Shown: positions 57,701-64,000 of the stretch, piece after piece
Position numbering within the stretch: position 1 is the first letter of the stretch
Layout: every line of letters begins with the position of its first letter
Assembly (NCBI GenBank): GCA_024231955.1
Contig: JAAEPZ010000247.1
Location: forward strand, 60,537-124,536
Origin: a bacterium
GTDB lineage: Bacteria > Krumholzibacteriota > Krumholzibacteriia > JACNKJ01
DNA length: 64,000 nt
Direction: 5' to 3'
Notes under the pieces: generated by a model
Told to the model about the DNA's origin: nothing
What the model saw: the letters and a program-made list of their open reading frames with translations, nothing else
Database searches by the model: none
Made by a program: the position numbers and the translations under genes

Positions 57701-58927
57701 CTACCGCCCATCATCTGCAATGACTCGCACTCTCATCTGGTCATTAATGATATTTGGGTAGTCTAGACCAGCGTTCCAGATTATCAACTTGTCGGGGCCT
57801 GGAGAAATACCTGGTCCTATATCGCCAACAGCATTCGTCGGTATAACATTCCACGTTTGGCCATTATCATCTGAAATCTGAATATCAACAACATTGAGCA
57901 TGCCATCGAAACGATACAGATCGTAGCTTATGTCAAAGTACATTGATGGGCTCGGATGTTGACTTGCCTGAACATTCAGAATATAGGGGATATTGAGCGT
58001 GCTGGTGGCAAAACCAATTCTCCAATTGCTTCCATCAAATCCATCGTACCACATACGGAGCTCGCTATTTACATATAGCACAGACGGATCACTTGTATGG
58101 AGCTCATCCCAAGCACCAGTCGGCCCAAGCGGGAGTACTGGATTATCGTCTCTCTTTGACCAGTGAATGCCATCATCTGAATATGCATACCCTACTTGAT
58201 ATGTAGATGGTTCTGGAGAATTGCCTTGATACCACATATGATATAGGGGTCCTATTTTCAGTATGTGACTATCTCCCACCCCCTGATCCCAAAGAGTACC
58301 ATCCATAACCGGATTATCATCATACTTGCTCCAGTTGATACCATCTTCGGATAAAGCTAAACCAAGTTTAGGGGGGGAGCCATCTCCGCCATCATACCAC
58401 ATCTCAAGGTGATCATTAACGGTCAGAACGCATGGCCCCCCCAGCCAAGAGGAATCCCAGCCATTCTCACTTCGGTTTAATACAGGTCCGTATTTAGTCC
58501 AGTTAAGACCATCAATTGACGTGGCCAACCCTATGAGTTTCTCGTTGGAATTACTGATCCCCTGGTACCACATCCAGAATTGTGAGTCCCAGACCAATAC
58601 AAACGGATCACCCATATTCAGGTCCCAATCGTTCAAAGATCCTTGATCTAGGACTCGGCCAGTGCGTTCCCATTGCACACCATCTGTTGAGATCGCTAAA
58701 CCTATACCAACATCATTCGACAGGTTCTTGCCAACGTAATACAACCAATACTCATTCTCATGGAAGATAACATGGGGTGCGTAAACATTCCGCTCATCCC
58801 ATTCGCCTGCAGCCCCTGGTCCAAAAACCGGATTACCAGGATGCTTGTCCCAGATCACCTGAGTGAATCCTGCCTCTGCTACTGAGAGGATAATGAAGAC
58901 GCAAACTACGATATGTTTGACTTGCAT
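57701..58927 (-). CDS. Exported propeller protein with C-terminal module
   Basis: 408 residues from ATG 58927 (signal MQVKHIVVCVFIILSVAEAG); an in-frame ATG at 58978 is upstream. Five blades of the type IGLALSEDGINWSKYDDNPV form the propeller, followed by the module (MYFDISYDLYRFDGMLNVVD, GPDKLIIWNAGLDYP, RVIADDG). It converges with the rightward propeller gene across a 66-base gap. It is related to but distinct from the next two propeller genes. Confidence 0.8.
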   Translation of the reverse strand: MQVKHIVVCVFIILSVAEAGFTQVIWDKHPGNPVFGPGAAGEWDERNVYAPHVIFHENEYWLYYVGKNLSNDVGIGLAISTDGVQWERTGRVLDQGSLNDWDLNMGDPFVLVWDSQFWMWYQGISNSNEKLIGLATSIDGLNWTKYGPVLNRSENGWDSSWLGGPCVLTVNDHLEMWYDGGDGSPPKLGLALSEDGINWSKYDDNPVMDGTLWDQGVGDSHILKIGPLYHMWYQGNSPEPSTYQVGYAYSDDGIHWSKRDDNPVLPLGPTGAWDELHTSDPSVLYVNSELRMWYDGFDGSNWRIGFATSTLNIPYILNVQASQHPSPSMYFDISYDLYRFDGMLNVVDIQISDDNGQTWNVIPTNAVGDIGPGISPGPDKLIIWNAGLDYPNIINDQMRVRVIADDGR

Positions 58928-58981
58928 GATGAAGTCCCGATCCATTTTACGTGGTGTCATTATGTCAAATGAATGCAAACG

Positions 58982-60238
58982 CTACTTCCCTTCCGTAATG
59001 CCGATAACTCGAACTCTCATCGAATCGGTTATAAGCCCCGGATAATCGCGTCTGGCATCCCAGTAAATGAGTTTCGACAGGCCGGGAGTGATATTCGACC
59101 CGACGTCGCCCGTGACGCTTGTTACCAGAAGGTCGAAGGTTACGCCAAGATCGTTACTTGCAAAGAGTGATATTTCAACCGGTTCATCGGAAGGCGTGTA
59201 CAGATCGTAGGATATTACCACCTGGTTGTTAGGTGGGTCTAGTTGCCTGGCCAGGACATTGCAGATATTGGGTTCATGGATAGGCGCTGTGGCAAGCCCC
59301 ACTCGCCAGTTATCGCCATCTAAGCCGCAATAGAACATATACTGAATATCCGCATGAATGACGATATAAGGATGAGTGATCCATTCATCATCCCACGCCC
59401 CAGAAGTGCCTACGTCCATAAAAGGGTTTCCGGGAGAACGATTCCATTCAATGCCATCTATAGAGGTTGCCTTACCAAGCCTGCAGTGATTTGTGGAGAG
59501 TTCTCCGCCTGCGTACAGCATAGAGTAATCGGTCGGACTATCTATCTGGATAAAAGGCGCTGCTACAAAGTTATCATCCCAAGCGGGGGAAGGAGCACAT
59601 TGAAGAACAGGGTTATTAGCGTACTTTGACCAAACTATTCCATCTTCTGAATATGCCAGGCCGATAGAAAAATAGTAGATATTATTATCGTAATTCCACT
59701 GGATATAGTACATCCTGAAATCGCCATCGAAGAGCACATGAGGCTGAGAGACTCCAATAGCCTCTTCTGGAATTGATGGGTCCCGATGCAAAACAGGATT
59801 GGAAATGGATTTTGTCCAATGTACAAGGTCATCTGAATAGGCTAAACCGATTTGCTGTTGGGACAGATCATCTCTACCCTCATAATACATCCACCACTCT
59901 TGACCAATCTGAACCACATGTGGTTGAGAAACGTGTTCAGAGTCAAAATCTCCAGGATTACCTATGTCTAGGACTACTCCGTATCTCGACCAATTGATCG
60001 CGTCGGAAGAAATTGCGAGAGCAATCTTATAGGAAGTTCCATCAGATCCATGATAAAAAAGAAAGAACAAATCGTTATGTAAAACGACTGATTTCATCCC
60101 GACATGGCGACTGTCAAAATCTCCATGATCTCCAAGATCCAGAATCGGGTTGCTTGGATGTTTTGTCCAAGTAGTCTGGCCAAGGGACAGATTTGCAATC
60201 AACAGCATGCTAAGAACAAGGATAACTATGCGGAACAT
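58982..60238 (-). CDS. Exported propeller protein with module, copy 1 of a duplicated pair
   Basis: A 418-residue protein with signal MFRIVILVLSMLLIANLSLG. The propeller (TTWTKHPSNPILDLGDHGDF, WWMYYEGRDDLSQQQIGLAY, ITHPYIVIHADIQYMFYCGL) is followed by the module (VVISYDLYTPSDEPVEISLF, GLSKLIYWDARRDYPG). It is a close paralogue of 62218-63480, including the 5' flank, so a tandem duplication with the FGE gene between the copies is evident. Confidence 0.83.
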   Translation of the reverse strand: MFRIVILVLSMLLIANLSLGQTTWTKHPSNPILDLGDHGDFDSRHVGMKSVVLHNDLFFLFYHGSDGTSYKIALAISSDAINWSRYGVVLDIGNPGDFDSEHVSQPHVVQIGQEWWMYYEGRDDLSQQQIGLAYSDDLVHWTKSISNPVLHRDPSIPEEAIGVSQPHVLFDGDFRMYYIQWNYDNNIYYFSIGLAYSEDGIVWSKYANNPVLQCAPSPAWDDNFVAAPFIQIDSPTDYSMLYAGGELSTNHCRLGKATSIDGIEWNRSPGNPFMDVGTSGAWDDEWITHPYIVIHADIQYMFYCGLDGDNWRVGLATAPIHEPNICNVLARQLDPPNNQVVISYDLYTPSDEPVEISLFASNDLGVTFDLLVTSVTGDVGSNITPGLSKLIYWDARRDYPGLITDSMRVRVIGITEGK

Positions 60239-60319
60239 GACAAATCCTTTGAAAATGCTGTTTGATATTGACGTCTATCTGTAACGACCAACAAACTAGC
60301 TTAGAGAATCGCCTGATCA

Positions 60320-62218
60320 TTACGGGTTAGTGGTTCGACAAACCCGGAGACCGATTTGGGCTCCAACGCCGGTTGGGGCTATGCTCGCTCTAGCGGCAGA
60401 GAGCACTTCACCACCACTGTAACCCCAACTGCCACCTCTTACGACACGCTCTGCACCAGAAGTGGCTCCAAAAGGATCAGTTTGGGAGGAACCACTGTAG
60501 GCATCAAACCAATCACCGCACCACTCCTGGAGATTCCCGGCCATGTCAAAAAGGCCAAGATAACTGACTCCGATTGGTCGAGAGCCTACAGGCGCAGTCC
60601 ATCCTATACAGTATGATGAGGCAATCACAGTATTTGCATGGGAGCAGGATACGGCATCAGCGCCCCAGGGATAAATCCGATTGTCATTGTAGCGAGCTGC
60701 ATACTCCCACTCTGCTTCTGTGGGGAGTCTATATCCCTCTGACGTATATGGATCATGACCTGCATCCTGATCCCATATGCCACTATAAAAAGGGGGATAA
60801 CCGTCAATCCTGCTGCGCCAGTCACAGTAACACGCTGCACCGTACCAGGAGACCTCCTTGACAGGATGTGTACCAGGATCATACCCATCCGGGTAAGCGA
60901 ATCCGGGGCCCCAGGAACCACTATTCTCACTCAAGGCTCGAAGACTGAAGAGACCGTTAGAAAACACAATCTCCACATAGGTAGCATCAAGATCCAGGAG
61001 TTCCTGTCCATATGCCTGCACAGAGTTTTCAGTGACGGAGACATAGCCATTGTCATGCGCCCATTGTACTGCTTCCAGGTATTCCAGATTGGTGGTTTCG
61101 AACTTGCTGATCTGAAAATCATGCGAGATTGTGATCATGTGCTCCGGGGAAGAGCTTCCACCTAAGTTATCATCACCCATGACGAATGAACCGGCAGGGA
61201 AAGGAATCATATCGATAGGGGATTGATGGTCATCTCCAGCCACTCTGACAATCAGATCGTTGATGAGATTGTCTGGATAATCTGTTACGGCATCCCATAG
61301 TATTGCTTTGGAGTTGCCTGGGTACACGCCAGCACCAATATCGCCAGAGACGGTGGTAACAGGGACATCCCAAGAAAGGCCATGATCAATGGAGGCCATG
61401 AGACTGATGGTACAGGGAAGGTTCTCAGGATGAGAGAGATCGTAGATAATCTCTACATGTTGAGAGGGAAGGTTATTTTGTGACACACTATTCACAAGGA
61501 TTGCCGGTCCAGCACCCGCGGAGAGTCGGTAGATGTATTGAATTTCAGTATGGGACAGGACCCGATTGTATACGCGGATATCATCAATCATCCCATCGAA
61601 CACCTGTTCTGTTCTCTGCCGGTTACCAATCATGAAATCATTCTCAACTGGATGGAAATCGTCGATAAGCCCAGTGCCTGGTGTTGAAAATGCCTGACTG
61701 CCATTTAGGTAAACGATTATGGTGGCAGAGTTGACCGAATATGTTATCGATATATGTGCCCAGGTATATAGGGGGATTGATACACCTGTGTCTATCCAGT
61801 CCCACCCGGGGGTGTCATTCGCGATAGCAAAGCCGATATTGGAATTAGCAAACCTGGCTATTTCATACTCCCCCTCCTTGCTTATGACAATGCCACCCCA
61901 GTAGCGAGTTGACAAAGACCCTTCACCTGTTGCGAAGATCCAGGCAGACAATGATACTGCTTCGGTCATGACTAATTCAGGTGGGTTGCCCATACTGACA
62001 TAGTCATCCACCCCATCAAACAGTAATGCTGAACCCGAAATGCCGAAAGTCCAGAATGGGCCGGAAGCAGATCCGTGCAAACCATTGTCTGTAAGGTCGT
62101 TCAAAGTACTGCCGCTGTTTTCATTAAAATCCCAGTGTGCAATCAGCCCAGAGTTGATAACAGCGCTTTGGGCCACAGCAGATGAGACAATCATGAGCAG
62201 CAAAAAGACCAAACGCAT
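60320..62218 (-). CDS. Exported LamG, module and FGE/C-type-lectin protein
   Basis: A 632-residue protein with signal MRLVFLLLMIVSSAVAQ. Residues about 20-230 are LamG (LIAHWDFNENSGSTLNDLTD, MIDDIRVYNRVLSHTEIQYI), about 240-335 the module, and about 340-632 the FGE domain (PAGSFVMGDDNLGGSSSPEH, TEAEWEYAARYNDNRIYPWG, RGGSWGYSGGEVLSAARASI). The tail lacks the CRSA Cys of paralogues A-E. It joins all main domain types in one chain. Its stop and the start of the upstream gene's stop region meet at 62218. Confidence 0.82.
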   Translation of the reverse strand: MRLVFLLLMIVSSAVAQSAVINSGLIAHWDFNENSGSTLNDLTDNGLHGSASGPFWTFGISGSALLFDGVDDYVSMGNPPELVMTEAVSLSAWIFATGEGSLSTRYWGGIVISKEGEYEIARFANSNIGFAIANDTPGWDWIDTGVSIPLYTWAHISITYSVNSATIIVYLNGSQAFSTPGTGLIDDFHPVENDFMIGNRQRTEQVFDGMIDDIRVYNRVLSHTEIQYIYRLSAGAGPAILVNSVSQNNLPSQHVEIIYDLSHPENLPCTISLMASIDHGLSWDVPVTTVSGDIGAGVYPGNSKAILWDAVTDYPDNLINDLIVRVAGDDHQSPIDMIPFPAGSFVMGDDNLGGSSSPEHMITISHDFQISKFETTNLEYLEAVQWAHDNGYVSVTENSVQAYGQELLDLDATYVEIVFSNGLFSLRALSENSGSWGPGFAYPDGYDPGTHPVKEVSWYGAACYCDWRSRIDGYPPFYSGIWDQDAGHDPYTSEGYRLPTEAEWEYAARYNDNRIYPWGADAVSCSHANTVIASSYCIGWTAPVGSRPIGVSYLGLFDMAGNLQEWCGDWFDAYSGSSQTDPFGATSGAERVVRGGSWGYSGGEVLSAARASIAPTGVGAQIGLRVCRTTNP

Positions 62219-63480
62219 TACTTGCCTTCCGTGATGCCGATGACTCGCACTCTCATCGAATCGGTTAAAAGCCCCGGGTAGTCGCGTCTGGCATCCCAGT
62301 AGATGAGTTTCGACAGTCCAGGAGTGACATCCGATCCGATATCGCCAGTGACGCTTGTTGTCGGAAGGTCGAAGGTCGCGCCAAGATCGTTACTTGCCAG
62401 GAGTGATATTTCAACCGGTTCATCGGAGGGGGTGTACAGATCGTAGGATATCTCTACCAGGTTGTTAGGTGGGTCTAGTTTCCTGGCCAGGACATTGGAG
62501 ATATTGGGTTCTTGGATAGGCGCTGTGGCAAGCCCCACCCGCCAGTTCTCTCCATCATAACCTGAGTAGAACATATATTGCTCGTTGTTATACTTGACAA
62601 TGAATGGGCAGGTGATCCATATGTCATCCCATGTTCCCTGGGCGCCGGTATTCAAAATGGGGTTGTCGGGAGAACGATCCCAATTGATTCCATCTTGAGA
62701 TGTTGCCTTACCAATTCTGGCAAGCCCGGAAGAGGTCTCCACACCACAATACCAAAGCGTTTTAATTTCAGGTAAGTAGCTCTGTATAAAGGGTGCCGAA
62801 ACAGACATGTCATCCCAAGCCGGTGGAGAGGCGTATTGCAGAACAGGATTACTTGTGTATTTAGTCCACAGTATTCCATCATCCGAAAGAGCCATGCCGA
62901 TAGAGAAATAGTGAATATTATCAGGTGCCCATGGTCTCCAACGTATATAGTACATGATGAAACCTTCATCGAACAGAACATAGGGCTGAGAGACTCCAGT
63001 TTCCTCTTCCGGAATGGTGGGATCCCTTGGTAACACAGGGTTCGATGCAGCTTTGGTCCAGCTGTAAAGATCATCAGAATATGCTAAACCTATCTGCTTA
63101 TGTAATGTGGTATTCATACCTTCATAATACATGCGCCAGCCCTGACCAAAATTAAAAACGGATGGTTGGCAAGTTTGAACAGAGTCGAATTCGTTTGTGT
63201 CGCCTGTACCAACAACAATCCCGTGCTTAGTCCAATTGAGAGCATCGCTAGAAGTAGCGAGGGCGATTTGTGTATAAGTATCATCCGTTGCCTGATAAAA
63301 CAGGTAGAAAATACCATCATTCAGGATTACAGATTTTACGGCGGCATGCTGGCTGTCGTAAGTTCCGGGATCACCAAGATCCAGAATTGGATTGTCTGGA
63401 TGTTTTGTCCATGTCGTCTGGCCCAAGGATATGTTTGCGAGCGACAGCATACCAAGTGCCAGGAGAACTATACGATGCAT
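62218..63480 (-). CDS. Exported propeller protein with module, copy 2 of a duplicated pair
   Basis: A 420-residue protein with signal MHRIVLLALGMLSLANISLG. The propeller (TTWTKHPDNPILDLGDPGTY, WRMYYEGMNTTLHKQIGLAY, WITCPFIVKYNNEQYMFYSG) and module (LVEISYDLYTPSDEPVEISL, GLSKLIYWDARRDYPG) align with 58982-60238 end to end. The C-terminal 100 codons are especially similar. Its 3' end touches the FGE-containing gene by one base, so these leftward genes form an operon. Confidence 0.83.
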   Translation of the reverse strand: MHRIVLLALGMLSLANISLGQTTWTKHPDNPILDLGDPGTYDSQHAAVKSVILNDGIFYLFYQATDDTYTQIALATSSDALNWTKHGIVVGTGDTNEFDSVQTCQPSVFNFGQGWRMYYEGMNTTLHKQIGLAYSDDLYSWTKAASNPVLPRDPTIPEEETGVSQPYVLFDEGFIMYYIRWRPWAPDNIHYFSIGMALSDDGILWTKYTSNPVLQYASPPAWDDMSVSAPFIQSYLPEIKTLWYCGVETSSGLARIGKATSQDGINWDRSPDNPILNTGAQGTWDDIWITCPFIVKYNNEQYMFYSGYDGENWRVGLATAPIQEPNISNVLARKLDPPNNLVEISYDLYTPSDEPVEISLLASNDLGATFDLPTTSVTGDIGSDVTPGLSKLIYWDARRDYPGLLTDSMRVRVIGITEGK

Positions 63481-63560
63481 GACTAATCCTTTGATAATGC
63501 TGTGTGTATGTCAACGTCTGTCTATAACGATCAACAAGCTAACTTGCGGGATAGCCTGGG

Positions 63561-63900
63561 TTAGCGTGGCAAAACACTTTTAGAGTATGATCGATCATGT
63601 CCATCATCAGCCATCACGCGGAGAACATAACCAGCGCCTGCATTATTGGGATAATCTGCACCGGCATCCCAGATGATACTCTTACGATTACCCGAGACAA
63701 GGCTCGGGCCAATGTCCCCGGTAACTGAAGTGCAGTTGAACGGGAATGTTGCCCCTCCGTCTTCGGAAAGAAGTAAGGTGACAGCTATGGTATCACCATC
63801 GATATCGTTCAGATTGTAAGTTACGATGACAAACATTGTACCGGGTTGTTGCTCTACAGATTGTTTCCTGCCAGCAACGTCCGGACTCTTTCGCCCTCCA
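63561..63900 (-). pseudogene. Remnant of a module-containing gene cut by an IS element
   Basis: The frame reads through the module (MFVIVTYNLNDIDGDTIAVT, GNRKSIIWDAGADYP, VLRVMADDG) and ends KSVLPR. It is open upstream of the Met at 63836 (PDVAGRKQSVEQQPGT) to about 63900, where IS-like sequence begins. The 5' part with signal and effector domain is missing or lies beyond the IS, outside the window. Confidence 0.65.
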
Positions 63901-63904
63901 AATT

Positions 63905-64000
63905 AGTGGACACTCTGAGGTATAATTAACCGATCAGAGGAGTGTGCCATGACCAACAGCAGAGATCCCGAGAAGATCGTCCGCGAGATTAAACGCAAGA
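63905..64000 (+). mobile_element. Left end of an IS3-type element
   Basis: TAGTGGACACTCTGAGG (from about 63904) resembles an IS3-family terminal repeat. A transposase start follows 45 bases later. The right end is outside the window, so target duplication cannot be checked. Confidence 0.6.
63949..64000 (+). CDS. IS3-family transposase OrfA, N-terminal fragment
   Basis: ATG 63949 follows AGAGGAGTG. The 17 visible residues (MTNSRDPEKIVREIKRK) are basic and match the style of OrfA openings before the HTH. Only the start is in the window, so the family call rests on these residues and the terminal repeat. Confidence 0.6.
   Translation, partial: MTNSRDPEKIVREIKRK

Noticed and set aside
1..64000. 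CRISPR arrays
   Set aside because: Tandem repeats found (10, 12 and 6 bp) are too short and lack unique spacers.

Overview
The window is about 60% temperate-phage DNA followed by a host accessory region. The host looks like an uncultured Gram-negative bacterium of the FCB superphylum or a nearby candidate phylum. The basis is large Sec-exported surface proteins, a C-terminal FlgD/Ig-like 'NPFNP...GVYFVRF' tail (gene at 40922), a Sec lipoprotein and an outer-membrane-type barrel. Phylum assignment is inference only.

Prophage (before base 1 to about 38785). A minus-strand tyrosine integrase runs off the left edge. The right boundary is a 44-bp copy of the 3' half of a tRNA-Arg(ACG) gene, from anticodon loop to acceptor end (38742-38785), which is a typical attR. 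Next to the integrase lie a beta-barrel-like moron and a two-gene unit of a tiny exported peptide plus a TPR/Fis-type regulator. The immunity switch follows: a leftward repressor, three TGTCA-N5-TGACA operators, and a rightward small HTH gene. Early genes continue rightward: HTH proteins, terminator-like hairpins, a replication-initiator-like gene carrying 12-bp iterons, an M15 peptidase, a DNA methyltransferase and a second, catalytic-domain-only recombinase. An AT-rich cargo pair, a RloC-like zinc-hook ATPase plus a DUF2971 protein, sits directly before a lambda-like cos site.

The late module (14.1-34.8 kb) is lambda-like: TerS, GpA-type TerL, a lipoprotein moron, a gpW-like protein, portal, fused protease-capsid, an FII-like neck protein fused to a GH32-like glycosidase, gpZ/U/V/G-T/H equivalents, tail tip proteins, NlpC-like protein, J, fibre and holin. 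The right-end cargo (35.1-38.3 kb) holds EcsC-like, HEPN and HEPN-like single genes, with an attC-like hairpin between the first two.

Host side (38.9-64 kb). After an HNH gene and a mostly empty stretch there is a six-gene translationally coupled operon (40922-52925): one 1658-residue surface protein, then five exported paralogues, each with an N-terminal shared beta module and a C-terminal FGE-sulfatase/C-type-lectin domain. Further rightward genes join the same module to LamG, FG-GAP or beta-propeller domains. A convergent leftward set (57701-63900) repeats the theme. In all there are 13 copies of the module. The last is cut by an IS3-type element entering from the right edge. The array looks like a modular, recombining family of exported carbohydrate- or ligand-binding proteins.
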